Origin: Erwinia aphidicola
GTDB lineage: Bacteria > Pseudomonadota > Gammaproteobacteria > Enterobacterales > Enterobacteriaceae
Length of the DNA: 64,000 bases
NCBI RefSeq assembly: GCF_024169515.1
Contig: NZ_JAMKCQ010000001.1
Span: 1,054,001 to 1,118,000, forward strand
Direction: 5' to 3'
The notes beneath the pieces are model-generated. The model saw only the letters and a program-made list of their open reading frames with translations, ran no database searches and had not been told where the DNA came from. A program made the translations under genes and the position numbers. Below, in pieces: positions 51,414-60,038 of this stretch (positions are counted from its first letter, which is position 1; each line of letters starts with the position of its first letter).

Positions 51414-53345
51414 ATGGAACCCATAATCATCTTACGCCATGTCTGCCGGGCGTTTCGTGCCGGAACGCAAACCCTACCGGTGTTAAGCGATATCTCACTT
51501 ACCATTGGGCACGGGGAGATGGTGGCCATCGTCGGCGCTTCCGGTTCCGGTAAATCTACCCTGATGAATATCATTGGCTGCCTGGACCGCCCGACCTCCG
51601 GCGAGGTGCTGATCGATGGCGCGGCGGTACACCTGGCCGACAGCCAGCATCTTGCCGAACTGCGCAGTCGCTATCTGGGCTTTATTTTTCAGCGCTACCA
51701 CTTAATGCCCTATCTGACGGCGGAAGAGAATATCGCCATGCCGGCGCTGTATACCGCGATGCCGGAAAAAGAGCGCCACGCCCGTATTCATTCCCTGGCA
51801 GACAAGCTGGGCCTGCGCGAACGCCTTCATCATCGCCCGACCCAGCTTTCAGGCGGTCAGCAGCAGCGCGTCAGCATCTGCAGGGCGTTAATCAACGGGG
51901 CGCAGGTCATCCTCGCCGACGAGCCGACCGGAGCGCTCGATAGCGTCAGCGGCAAAGCCCTGATGGACGTACTGCATCAGCTTCATGCCGCAGGTCACAC
52001 GGTGATTATCGTCACCCATGACCACCAGATTGCCCGCCAGGCGCAGCGAGTGATTGAGATCCGCGACGGCAGAATCATCAAAGATGCCCGTCAGACCCGG
52101 CCAGCTACGCCCGTCTCCCTGCCTGAGCAGGATAACGGGCGTGCCTCGCTGACGCGCAGTCTGACGGAATCTTTCCGCATGGCCTGGCGCGCCCTGCGCG
52201 GGCACCGCATGCGCGCCTTTCTCTCCATGCTGGGGATTATTATCGGCATCTCCTCCGTTGTCTCCTCCATGGCCGTGGGTGAAGGCGCCCGTCAGACCAT
52301 CATGAATGAAATTGGTAAGTTCGGCACCACCACGCTGGAAATCCATCCCGGTAGCGGCTGGGGCAATCAGCGCCCGGATATGACACGTGCTCTGTCAATG
52401 GATGATGTCAGCAGCCTGGAAAAACTCCCGTGGGTGGTGGGCGTCTCCCCGCTGCTGAGCAGCATGACGACAGCCGTGCGCAAAGGCTACGACGCTTCCG
52501 TCATGCTGAACGGCGTGTCGCAGAACTACTTTGCCTTACAGGGACTGCAGTTCGTACAGGGACACGGCTTTGGCGCACGGGATGTGGCTGAAAGCGAACC
52601 GGTGTTGATCCTTGATGAAACCGGCCGTGATGCCCTCTTTCCGGATGGCGAGGATCCGTTAGGCAAGATCGTTCAGATTGCCGGGGCGCCCTGGCGCGTG
52701 ATCGGCGTGGCCTCACGCCCCGGGCCGAAGATGATCGGCGGTTTTGTCAGCGGCTGGATACCCTACACCTCGCTACAGCAGCGCATCACCGGCGACAAAC
52801 CGCTCGAAGCCATCACTCTGCGCTTTCAGGAGACGCTGTCGCCTGCCGACGCGACGCGCAGAGCGGTGGATCATCTGGTACGCAGTCATGGCAAAAAGGA
52901 TTTTTTTACCCAGACCGACGATAAGCTGGCAACGGCACTGCAAAAAACCTCGGACTCGATGTCGCTGCTGATTACGGCGATTGCCGCTATTTCGCTGCTG
53001 GTCGGCGGCGTCGGTGTGATGAACATCATGCTGGTATCGGTGACGGAACGCACCCATGAAATCGGCATTCGCCTGTCTGTTGGGGCGCGGCCATCGGACA
53101 TTATGAATCAGTTTCTGATCGAGGCCGTCACCATCTGCGTGCTGGGCGGGCTGGCAGGCATCGCCGGTTCGTGGCTGGTAGGTACGCTGTTTTCACTGAT
53201 AACGGATGAGTTCACGATGGTGTTTACCCTCTTTCCGCTGGTCATCGCCTGCCTGTTTTCCGCGGCTATTGGAGTGACGTTCGGCTATTTTCCGGCGCGC
53301 AGAGCCGCCCGGCTTAACCCGATGGAGGCGCTGGCGCGAGAATGA
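51414..53345 (+). CDS. MacB-type ABC transporter
   Basis: 643 residues. N-terminal ATPase: Walker A VGASGSGKSTLMNIIG, Q-loop FQRYHLMPYLTAEEN, signature LSGGQQQRVSI, Walker B VILADEPTGALD. Then the first transmembrane helix (about 275-295; FLSMLGIIIGISSVVSSMAV), a large periplasmic domain and three C-terminal helices with VGGVGVMNIMLVSVTERTHE and GIRLSVGARPSDIMNQFLIE. MacB is a mechanotransmission pump that expels periplasmic substrates through TolC. The second exporter of this operon; it may move the mature or acylated product from the periplasm outward. Confidence 0.94.
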   Translation: MEPIIILRHVCRAFRAGTQTLPVLSDISLTIGHGEMVAIVGASGSGKSTLMNIIGCLDRPTSGEVLIDGAAVHLADSQHLAELRSRYLGFIFQRYHLMPYLTAEENIAMPALYTAMPEKERHARIHSLADKLGLRERLHHRPTQLSGGQQQRVSICRALINGAQVILADEPTGALDSVSGKALMDVLHQLHAAGHTVIIVTHDHQIARQAQRVIEIRDGRIIKDARQTRPATPVSLPEQDNGRASLTRSLTESFRMAWRALRGHRMRAFLSMLGIIIGISSVVSSMAVGEGARQTIMNEIGKFGTTTLEIHPGSGWGNQRPDMTRALSMDDVSSLEKLPWVVGVSPLLSSMTTAVRKGYDASVMLNGVSQNYFALQGLQFVQGHGFGARDVAESEPVLILDETGRDALFPDGEDPLGKIVQIAGAPWRVIGVASRPGPKMIGGFVSGWIPYTSLQQRITGDKPLEAITLRFQETLSPADATRRAVDHLVRSHGKKDFFTQTDDKLATALQKTSDSMSLLITAIAAISLLVGGVGVMNIMLVSVTERTHEIGIRLSVGARPSDIMNQFLIEAVTICVLGGLAGIAGSWLVGTLFSLITDEFTMVFTLFPLVIACLFSAAIGVTFGYFPARRAARLNPMEALARE

Positions 53346-54736
53346 AGATCCCCGCCTTACTTACCGCGATATTGCTGCTGAGCGGCTGCGGTCACCTCGG
53401 CAAGAGTGACTATCAGCGCCCGCTGCTTTCACTGCCCGAGCGCTGGCCCGCTGTCGATCGGGCCGATCGGTTCGATCGGCGATATGACAACTGGTGGGAG
53501 CGTTTCGACGATCCCACACTGTCGCGCATCATCACCCAGGTTCTGACCAGTAATAACGATGTGGCCGCCGCGGCCATTACCCTGCAGCAGGCGCGCGTGG
53601 CTGCCGGGCTAACCGCAACCAACCTGTCGCCAAACGTGGAGCTGAACGGCAGTGCCAGCAACAGCCAGCGGCTGCGCGGCGCGGCGGCGTCCAGCGAGAG
53701 CTACAGCAGCCAGTTAAGCCTGAGCTACGAGCTGGATCTGTGGGGCAAGCTGGCGCGTATTCGCGAGCAAAGTGAATGGCAGGCCGTCGCCAGCGCTGAG
53801 GACTATCAGGCCACGCTGCTCTCCACCATTGGCACCACCGCGCAGCTTTACTGGAACATTGCCCTCTACAACCAGCAGATCCGCAACCGGCAACAAAGCC
53901 TGGCGATCGCGCAACAGACGGCGCAGCAGGTGGCATCCTGGTTCAGGGCAGGTAAGGTCGGACAGCTGGATGTGTTGCTCTCTCAGCAGGCGCTGATTGA
54001 GCATCAGAACCAGCTGCGCACGCTGCAGCAACAGCGTGAAAACGCGCGCAATGCGCTGGCGCTGCTGCTTAACCGCCCTGCGGAGCAGCACACGGCGGAG
54101 GCCGCCTTCCTGCTGCCCAGCCAGCGCGTGCCGGTGCGGGAAAAAACGCCGCTGCAGGTGATTGCCCATCGCCCCGATATTCAGGCGGCTGAGTCACGCC
54201 TGCGCGCGGCACTGGCGGGCTATGACGCCTCGCGGCTGAGCTTCTACCCCTCGCTGTCGTTAAATGCGGCTCTGAATGCCGGAAGCCAGGCGTTCAGCCA
54301 GTGGTTCCGCGACCCCGTTCGCACCGTCGGCACGTCACTCGCGCTGCCCTTTATCCAGTGGAATACCACACAGCTCACCGTCAGGCAGTCGGGGCTGGCG
54401 ATCCAACAGGCGGCCATCACTTTTCGCCGCACCGCGTATACCGCTCTCGCCGAGGTGGATAACGCGATGGAGAAGCGCCTCAGCGCCGCGGAGCAGCGAA
54501 GCCGCCTGCAGCAGTCGCTGTCGCTGGGCCGCCAGCGTTTAACCCTGACTGAAAGCCGCTATCGCGCTGGCGCGGTGGATTTTAAAACGCTGCTGGACGC
54601 CCAGGACGATCTGCTGACGCTGGAAAATACCCTTGCACAAACGCAATACGATTACCTCTACGCCACGCTTCAGCTCTGGCTGGCGCAGGGGGGTGGCAAA
54701 ACGCAATACAGGATATTAAATAATGACGTTAAATAA
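53342..54736 (+). CDS. TolC/NodT-family outer-membrane efflux lipoprotein
   Basis: 464 residues. Signal peptide with lipobox LLLSGC (Cys17), then the NodT-family opening YDNWWERFDDPTLSRIITQVL. Two structural repeats form the tunnel: SYELDLWGKLARIRE in the first half and LALPFIQWNTTQLTVRQSGL, ESRYRAGAVDFKTLLDAQDD in the second. It trimerises to a channel with the MacAB pump. Overlaps MacB by four bases and the ketosynthase by 14 bases. Confidence 0.93.
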   Translation: MKIPALLTAILLLSGCGHLGKSDYQRPLLSLPERWPAVDRADRFDRRYDNWWERFDDPTLSRIITQVLTSNNDVAAAAITLQQARVAAGLTATNLSPNVELNGSASNSQRLRGAAASSESYSSQLSLSYELDLWGKLARIREQSEWQAVASAEDYQATLLSTIGTTAQLYWNIALYNQQIRNRQQSLAIAQQTAQQVASWFRAGKVGQLDVLLSQQALIEHQNQLRTLQQQRENARNALALLLNRPAEQHTAEAAFLLPSQRVPVREKTPLQVIAHRPDIQAAESRLRAALAGYDASRLSFYPSLSLNAALNAGSQAFSQWFRDPVRTVGTSLALPFIQWNTTQLTVRQSGLAIQQAAITFRRTAYTALAEVDNAMEKRLSAAEQRSRLQQSLSLGRQRLTLTESRYRAGAVDFKTLLDAQDDLLTLENTLAQTQYDYLYATLQLWLAQGGGKTQYRILNNDVK

Positions 54737-55976
54737 TCAGGGAAAACGCGTGGTTGTGACCGGATACGGTGCCGTCACGCCGCTTGGCGCAACGGCAGCA
54801 GCAAGCTGGCAGTCGATCATGGAATACCGCCGGGGCTACCGCTACGTGGATAAAACTGAGCTGGGCATCCATACCCGTTTTCTCGGGCTGATCGATGAGG
54901 AGCCAAGCCTGAAAGGTGTGCCCGCAGCGATCCGCCGTAAGCTGCCGCGCTTTGCGCGCCTGACGGTCGGCGCGGCGCGCCAGGCGATGGCAATGGCCTT
55001 TGGTGAGGCGCTGCCGCGGGCATTTTATTCTGCGCTGGATTGTGGGGTGATTATGGGAACAGGCTGGGCGGGACTGGATGAAAGCTACAGCGCCCAGGAG
55101 GAGTTTGCCACCACCGGCGTCACCTCGCCGTTTAACTGTTTCTTCGCGATGCCCAGCGTGACCACGGCCGCGTGCAGCCAGTTCTGGGGGCTAAGCGGCT
55201 ATCAAAATACGGTTATTGCTGCCTGCGCCACCGGTACAATGGTGATTGGCGATGCCTGCGAGGTGATCCGCAGCGGCAGAGCAAAAATGATGCTGGCCGG
55301 CGCCGGAGAGTCGCTGACCAGCCACTGCGCGGTGTGGAACATCGACGTTCTGGGGGCGTTAAGTAAGGAGCAGTCCGATCCACAACGCGCCAGCTGCCCG
55401 TTCAGCGCCCACCGCAGTGGGTTTGTGCTCTCCGAAGGCGCGGCGGTACTCTGCCTTGAAGAACGCGAAAGTGCCCTGGCGCGCGGCGCAACGATCCTCG
55501 GGGAGATCACCGGTTACGCAAACTTCTCCGATGCCTGGGACTTCACGTCGCCCGCCGGGGATTGTCTCGCGCGCGTTAAAACCATTACTGAAGCCCTGCA
55601 TCAGGCGCAGCTGGCGCCCACGCAGCTGGACTATATCAATGCTCACGGCACTTCAACGCCGCTGAACGATCTCAATGAAACCCAGGCGCTGAAGATGGCG
55701 CTCGGTGAGGCCGCGTATGCGATCCCCGTCTCCAGCACCAAGTCCTACTCGGGCCATCTCATCTCCGCTGCAGGCGTTTTTGAAAGCATTGTTTGTCTGC
55801 AGGCGATGGCACAGAGCACCATGCCGGCAACCGCCAACTATCAGCAGCCGGACGAGCTCTGTGACCTCGACTATATCGTTGAGGGACATCGCGCCGGGAA
55901 CATTCGCCGCACGCTGAACCTGAGCTTTGGTTTTGGGGGAGCCAATGCGGCACTGATTCTGGAAAAACACCCATGA
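54723..55976 (+). CDS. Beta-ketoacyl-ACP synthase (FabF/KAS II-like)
   Basis: 417 residues. Thiolase fold with the full decarboxylating triad: Cys168 in VIAACATGTMVIGDAC, His308 in YINAHGTSTPLND and His345 in STKSYSGHLISAAG with Lys340. C-terminal LSFGFGGANAALIL is the family glycine-rich end. It elongates an ACP-bound acyl chain with malonyl-ACP. Found among transport and peptide genes rather than with the housekeeping fab cluster, so it is dedicated to a special product. Starts inside the preceding gene. Confidence 0.92.
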   Translation: MTLNNQGKRVVVTGYGAVTPLGATAAASWQSIMEYRRGYRYVDKTELGIHTRFLGLIDEEPSLKGVPAAIRRKLPRFARLTVGAARQAMAMAFGEALPRAFYSALDCGVIMGTGWAGLDESYSAQEEFATTGVTSPFNCFFAMPSVTTAACSQFWGLSGYQNTVIAACATGTMVIGDACEVIRSGRAKMMLAGAGESLTSHCAVWNIDVLGALSKEQSDPQRASCPFSAHRSGFVLSEGAAVLCLEERESALARGATILGEITGYANFSDAWDFTSPAGDCLARVKTITEALHQAQLAPTQLDYINAHGTSTPLNDLNETQALKMALGEAAYAIPVSSTKSYSGHLISAAGVFESIVCLQAMAQSTMPATANYQQPDELCDLDYIVEGHRAGNIRRTLNLSFGFGGANAALILEKHP

Positions 55977-56764
55977 TGCCGCTGCACTACACCCTGAGCG
56001 ATGCACACGGCTGGGCAGGCTTCTCCGGGGATTACAATCCTGTCCATTTCGACGCGTCCTGGGCAAAAAAACAGGGCGCAGCGCATCTTAGCGTACACGG
56101 CATGCGCGCGTTACTTGATGTTAAAGCCGCAATCAGTCCATCTGCCAGCGATGCCCCCCTGCTGAAATGCACGGTACGCCTGCGCAGACCGCTGTGGTGT
56201 GACATGCCCTATCAGCTGATACGCGATGAGAAAAAAGCGGCAGCGGCCATCGTTCGCGACCCGGCCAGCGGAGAAATCTGCCTCACCTGCCAGATCGCAC
56301 CCACCGCTGCCCTGCCGGACGTCGACAGCGTCAACGTCAGCCGCGGCGAGCTGGATCGCCCCACGCTGGCGCGACTTCAGCAGAAGTTTGCCTCGCTTTT
56401 ACCTGCCGGACAGCGCTGGCACTTCCTCGACGCGCTGCTGTTTCGCCACCTGATTCAGGATGAGGCGCTGCTTCGTCAGGAGGCCGTCGCCGCTATGCTG
56501 CCGCAGGGCACGACGCTGGAAGCCCTGTTCGCCCACATTCCCGTGATTCAGACGCATCAGGAAAGCCTTTTTGACCACCGCCTGCTGGCAGACTGGCATC
56601 CGCACGACCCGGCAGAAAATCTGACGCTGGAAACGCTGCCGGTGATGGTCATCGGCGATCTTCAGCAAGGTGCGATTATCCGTATTGCAGCCAGAACCCA
56701 CTCGCGCAATCACTTTATCAGCACTGCCGTCACTCTCAAGATTGGCCCGGTGGCCATAGCATAA
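55973..56764 (+). CDS. MaoC-like hot-dog dehydratase
   Basis: 263 residues. The first hot-dog domain contains the hydratase motif WAGFSGDYNPVHFDASWAKK followed by GAAHLSVHGM: the Asp-x4-His pair (Asp20 and His25) matches R-specific enoyl hydratases (MaoC/PhaJ). The second half lacks the motif (RLLADWHPHD, IAARTHSRNHFISTAV) and may be a structural second hot-dog. In this operon it would dehydrate the 3-hydroxyacyl-ACP made by the ketoreductase. No enoyl reductase is present, so the chain may stay unsaturated or rely on FabI. ATGA overlap with the ketosynthase. Confidence 0.78.
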   Translation: MMPLHYTLSDAHGWAGFSGDYNPVHFDASWAKKQGAAHLSVHGMRALLDVKAAISPSASDAPLLKCTVRLRRPLWCDMPYQLIRDEKKAAAAIVRDPASGEICLTCQIAPTAALPDVDSVNVSRGELDRPTLARLQQKFASLLPAGQRWHFLDALLFRHLIQDEALLRQEAVAAMLPQGTTLEALFAHIPVIQTHQESLFDHRLLADWHPHDPAENLTLETLPVMVIGDLQQGAIIRIAARTHSRNHFISTAVTLKIGPVAIA

Positions 56765-56778
56765 ATAAGGATAATATT

Positions 56779-57018
56779 ATGACTGTATACCGCAAAATCA
56801 GCGAAATGATCTGCGATGCAAAGGATCTGGAACCCGGCGAAATCACGCCAGAAACGACGCTGCCACAGCTTGAGCTGGATAGCCTGGATTATGTCGAACT
56901 CATGGTGCTGGCAAAGCGCGAGTTTAAGGTCACGCTGACGGCCGATATGTTTATCAATCATCCCTTTATGACCCTCAAAGAGCTTTGTCAGCTTATTGAG
57001 CAGGAGATGGCGCGTTAA
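56779..57018 (+). CDS. Acyl carrier protein
   Basis: 79 residues, four-helix acidic ACP. LPQLELDSLDYVELMVLAKR holds the phosphopantetheine attachment Ser35 in the DSLD motif. VTLTADMFINHPFMTLKELC, then QLIEQEM completes helices III and IV. It carries the growing acyl chain for the neighbouring ketosynthase, ketoreductase and dehydratase, and is the likely donor for the LpxL-like acyltransferase upstream. No phosphopantetheinyl transferase is encoded in the cluster. Confidence 0.92.
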   Translation: MTVYRKISEMICDAKDLEPGEITPETTLPQLELDSLDYVELMVLAKREFKVTLTADMFINHPFMTLKELCQLIEQEMAR

Positions 57019-57019
57019 T

Positions 57020-57757
57020 ATGACCAACAAATGGATATTGATAACCGGCGGCAGCCGGGGAATAGGCAAGGCGCTGGTTATGCACCTGCTGACCGAGTGG
57101 AACATCGTCTTTACCGGCCGCAGCGCAGAGAGCATTGCGCCGACGCTGGCGCAGGCACGGAGTATGGGCACCGACACCTGGGTTGAAGGGGTATGCTGCG
57201 ACGGCACGGATGACGGGCGCGTCGCGCAGGTCGCCGGGTCGTTACTCGAACAGTTTGGCGCACCGCACGCCATTATTCATAACGCGGGGATCGCCCGCGA
57301 TGCCCTGCACATTCATCAGAATGCGCAGGACTGGCGCGCAATTCTTGATAACAACCTGGTCTCAGTGATGAACTGGCACCAGGGGCTGCTTGCCGAGATG
57401 ATGACGCAGGGAAGCGGTGCGATCGTGCTGATGTCGTCCGTCACAGCGCTTCAGGGCAACAGCGGGCAGACGGCCTATGCCGCCAGCAAGGCGGCGATGA
57501 TTGGCATGGCTCGTTCGCTGGCGCGGGAGGTCGGCCGGTTTGGTCTTCGGGTCAACTGCCTGGCCCCGGGATTAATCGCCAGCGAAATGATTGAGGCTGT
57601 GCCCGCCGCGAAACTGAAAACGATGCGGCAAAATATCGCGCTGCGGCGGCTGGGCGACCCTGTGGATGTGGCCCAGGCCGCCGCCTTTCTGATTGGTGAT
57701 AACAGCAGCTATTTAACCGGGCAGACGCTGGTGCTTGACGGTGGGCTCTCGGCCTGA
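57020..57757 (+). CDS. 3-ketoacyl-ACP reductase (FabG-like SDR)
   Basis: 245 residues starting at MTNKWILITGGSRGIGKALV, one base after the ACP stop. Cofactor motif TGGSRGIG, HNAG (AIIHNAGIARD), catalytic Ser in VLMSSVTALQGN and YAASKAAMIG, then VNCLAPGLIASEM and the C-terminal YLTGQTLVLDGGL. Reduces 3-ketoacyl-ACP to the hydroxyacyl form. Last gene of the coupled operon. Confidence 0.9.
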   Translation: MTNKWILITGGSRGIGKALVMHLLTEWNIVFTGRSAESIAPTLAQARSMGTDTWVEGVCCDGTDDGRVAQVAGSLLEQFGAPHAIIHNAGIARDALHIHQNAQDWRAILDNNLVSVMNWHQGLLAEMMTQGSGAIVLMSSVTALQGNSGQTAYAASKAAMIGMARSLAREVGRFGLRVNCLAPGLIASEMIEAVPAAKLKTMRQNIALRRLGDPVDVAQAAAFLIGDNSSYLTGQTLVLDGGLSA

Positions 57758-57874
57758 TTAACCCACGCCGCGAAATAGCTGATTTCGCGGCATCATCAGC
57801 TGTGATTGGGCCCACCGCTTGCGGTTAACCTGCTGCACCTGGACAGAGAATTTCCTGTTAGCGCAGCGAGGGGA

Positions 57875-58360
57875 TTAACTGTGGGCCTCCGCTGGATTGC
57901 GTAGGCAACCGAACTGCGGAAAGGTATTATTGCCGAACAAAATGACACTATCCCCGACACGCTTAAGGAAAATAATTTTTTCCTTCTGCCTCATACCGAA
58001 AAGCAAGCCCGAGACCAGCCCATCATCAATATTGTCTGTGTCGTCGCGCACAGTGTCGAGGCTGACAACTTTATAGAGGTCGGCCTTAAGATTATAGCGT
58101 TTATACGCTAGCTCAATCGTGCGGGCGATAATATACTTTTTGCTTTGGTGAGTGAGCAGGCCATCCATTTTAATAAACAGTTTATCACCGTCAACATGGA
58201 CAAACATGACGCCCTGGGCACGGATCACCTCATTATTTACATTTTGAGTCATGGTGAATGGCGTTTCACAGATAAAAACGGGATCCTTGGAAAAATAAAT
58301 TACTCCGCCTACCGACAGCAGACAGGTAATAATTGCAAGCAAAGCTGACAGCTTAAGCAT
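57875..58360 (-). CDS. FidL-like membrane protein
   Basis: 161 residues. A single N-terminal hydrophobic segment (LSALLAIITCLLSVGGVIYF) works as anchor; the rest is periplasmic with two Cys (VFICETPF and FGCLRNP). Features such as VHVDGDKLFIKMDGLL and YIIARTIELAYKRYN recall FidL-like proteins encoded after MarT/ToxR-type regulators in Salmonella, where the partner may tune the regulator, as ToxS does for ToxR. It overlaps the regulator gene by eight bases. Confidence 0.75.
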   Translation of the reverse strand: MLKLSALLAIITCLLSVGGVIYFSKDPVFICETPFTMTQNVNNEVIRAQGVMFVHVDGDKLFIKMDGLLTHQSKKYIIARTIELAYKRYNLKADLYKVVSLDTVRDDTDNIDDGLVSGLLFGMRQKEKIIFLKRVGDSVILFGNNTFPQFGCLRNPAEAHS

Positions 58361-59087
58361 TGTGAATCTCTCTTATATACTCACTGGTACAACGATTGCC
58401 ATTTCGTTCGCATTCAACCATCAAAATTTGAACGTGGTAACCTAAATCACTTTCTATAACCTGACTGTAAAGATAGATTTTTTTTGGCACCGAGCAGTCC
58501 AGCACTCTTCCGGACAAAGAAAAAGCGTTATGAATATCCTGCATTGACATGGGAAGATAGACATAAAAACTACACTGATTCAGTGACATCTTTGACGGAA
58601 TTAATTCTGTGATGTGCTCTTCCACCCTGAAGAAAAAGACAATAAATGCTAAAAAAACAACACTCCCTCCGGCCATAAAATAGATCCGACCCGCGATGAG
58701 CTTTTCGTATAAAAAAGGCAGCCATCGTTGATTGACAGCGACATTGGGAGCGTTGACTTCTTCATTAATTACCGCATGTTCCGAGATCGTAAACCCAACG
58801 CGAGGGACAGTAATAATAATCTCCTGTTCGATCCCCAAATCATGTAAATTTTTTCGCAGTATTGAAATATATTGATTCAAATTACTGTTAGAAGCCCGTG
58901 CGCCAAACTTATCAAAAATAGACTGAAAAATCTCATCGCGCGCTAATACCTCTCCGGAATGCGTCAGCAATGCAGCCAGCAGGCGCGCCGATGTTTGGGA
59001 TAACTCGATACAATCTCCCGTGAGCAGATTGACAAGTAAAGCCTTTTCGGTATCAAAAATAACTACGCCTTCGATATTGAATCTCAT
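58353..59087 (-). CDS. CadC/ToxR/MarT-like membrane transcriptional regulator
   Basis: 244 residues from MRFNIEGVVIFDTEKALLVN, chosen because GGAGGAG precedes it; a longer frame upstream would add an unlikely hydrophobic leader. N-terminal OmpR-type winged helix (about 1-100: LSQTSARLLAALLTHSGEVL, SNLNQYISILRKNLHDLG, IITVPRVGFTI), one transmembrane helix (about 140-162) and a short periplasmic domain with three Cys (QCSF, LDCSVP, ECERNGNRC). This is a one-component sensor of the ToxR class. Pairing with a FidL-like gene resembles Salmonella marT-fidL, which activates an adhesin. Confidence 0.85.
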   Translation of the reverse strand: MRFNIEGVVIFDTEKALLVNLLTGDCIELSQTSARLLAALLTHSGEVLARDEIFQSIFDKFGARASNSNLNQYISILRKNLHDLGIEQEIIITVPRVGFTISEHAVINEEVNAPNVAVNQRWLPFLYEKLIAGRIYFMAGGSVVFLAFIVFFFRVEEHITELIPSKMSLNQCSFYVYLPMSMQDIHNAFSLSGRVLDCSVPKKIYLYSQVIESDLGYHVQILMVECERNGNRCTSEYIREIHNA

Positions 59088-59259
59088 ATTCTCCTCCAAA
59101 CTTAGATTTACTGAACACCCAAAAACAGAACAATAAAATAAAAAAATGATAAATTTTAGATAAAACTTCTGATTCAAGCTTCATTTCACGTTAATGTTGC
59201 TAACGAATTACTGGGATCTCATACTACGAGCTTCCTTTGAAGCCCATGGAGTAGGCAAA

Positions 59260-59607
59260 ATGAAAACCTCTGTATGTTCTTACAGTTCAGGTGAGTTACG
59301 CAAAGGTCACCACAATCATCTTAAAAATCTGCTTATGCTGGCAATGGAAATGGGTATTAGCAATGTCGAGATTAAAAAGGTTAATATCCCCGAACAGATC
59401 TTTATTCTCAACTCGTTAAAAGAGCACTCTTCTGAGGGGTTGTCGACAAGAGAAATTGCCGACCTATGCGGCATTTCCATTTACAAAGTCAGACATTTGC
59501 TTCTCCCGTTAGAACAACGCGGCTGTGTGAGCAGAGATAAAATAAAAAAGTATCATAAATGGTACTTACTCAAGGACCAACAGGATCTTAAAATATTGCA
59601 GCGATGA
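59260..59607 (+). CDS. FaeA/PapI-like small HTH regulator
   Basis: 115 residues from the ATG preceded by GGAG; a start 22 codons earlier is possible. The C-terminal winged HTH ILNSLKEHSSEGLSTREIAD followed by LCGISIYKVRHLLLPLEQRGCVSRDK matches FaeA/PapI regulators, which cooperate with Lrp and Dam methylation in fimbrial phase variation. The N-terminal 45 residues are an extension not seen in the about 77-residue PapI. It is divergent from the MarT-like gene and 13 kb from the end of the fimbrial operon, so any link to it is speculative. Confidence 0.72.
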   Translation: MKTSVCSYSSGELRKGHHNHLKNLLMLAMEMGISNVEIKKVNIPEQIFILNSLKEHSSEGLSTREIADLCGISIYKVRHLLLPLEQRGCVSRDKIKKYHKWYLLKDQQDLKILQR

Positions 59608-59657
59608 ATGTTCCCTCTTAGAACAGAAAATCACGCTATATTCATCGCATTTAGAGC

Positions 59658-59700
59658 ATTAAGAGCCGTTGCATCCAAAATGGGGTGCAACGCTCTTTCA
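59658..59700 (+). terminator. Terminator after FaeA-like gene
   Basis: AGAGCCGTTGCATCC pairs with GGGTGCAACGCTCT with small bulges, giving a long stem followed by TTCATTT. Confidence 0.7.
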
Positions 59701-59796
59701 TTTAAATTGTAATTATTAATAACATCCTGTCTAAGACGGATGATTTAACTTTAAAAAACACCCCTGCCCGCCAGCACATTTTTTAACCTTCCTGGC

Positions 59797-59821
59797 TTTT
59801 ATTTTCATCATGAAAATAAAA
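59797..59821. repeat. Perfect 25-base AT-rich palindrome
   Basis: TTTTATTTTCAT-C-ATGAAAATAAAA: 12-bp arms around a single base. The T tracts on both arms could make it a bidirectional terminator, or it may bind a protein. Confidence 0.6.
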
Positions 59822-60038
59822 AGAGATGAGGAGTTGTTATTATCTCCGCCATCCTCCCCTGCCGTGACAGCTTGAAAATCCGCATTGACAGAGAGTAAAT
59901 AGCGCTATTAATTTATCCTTTACACTACGCGATGATTTCCTCATCATCGCCTTATGGTTATGTATTTTTTGTAGAAAAATGGATGCCTGCCAGGCTTACA
60001 GGGGTCCCCTCCTCTTCCAACCCGATGGATAACTCACT

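Larger units (their letters stand above)
59608..60038. other. Intergenic region with terminator and long palindrome
   Basis: About 430 bases without a gene. It contains the terminator of the FaeA-like gene and the perfect AT-rich palindrome at 59797, then AT-rich DNA that presumably holds the yjgR promoter. Confidence 0.6.
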
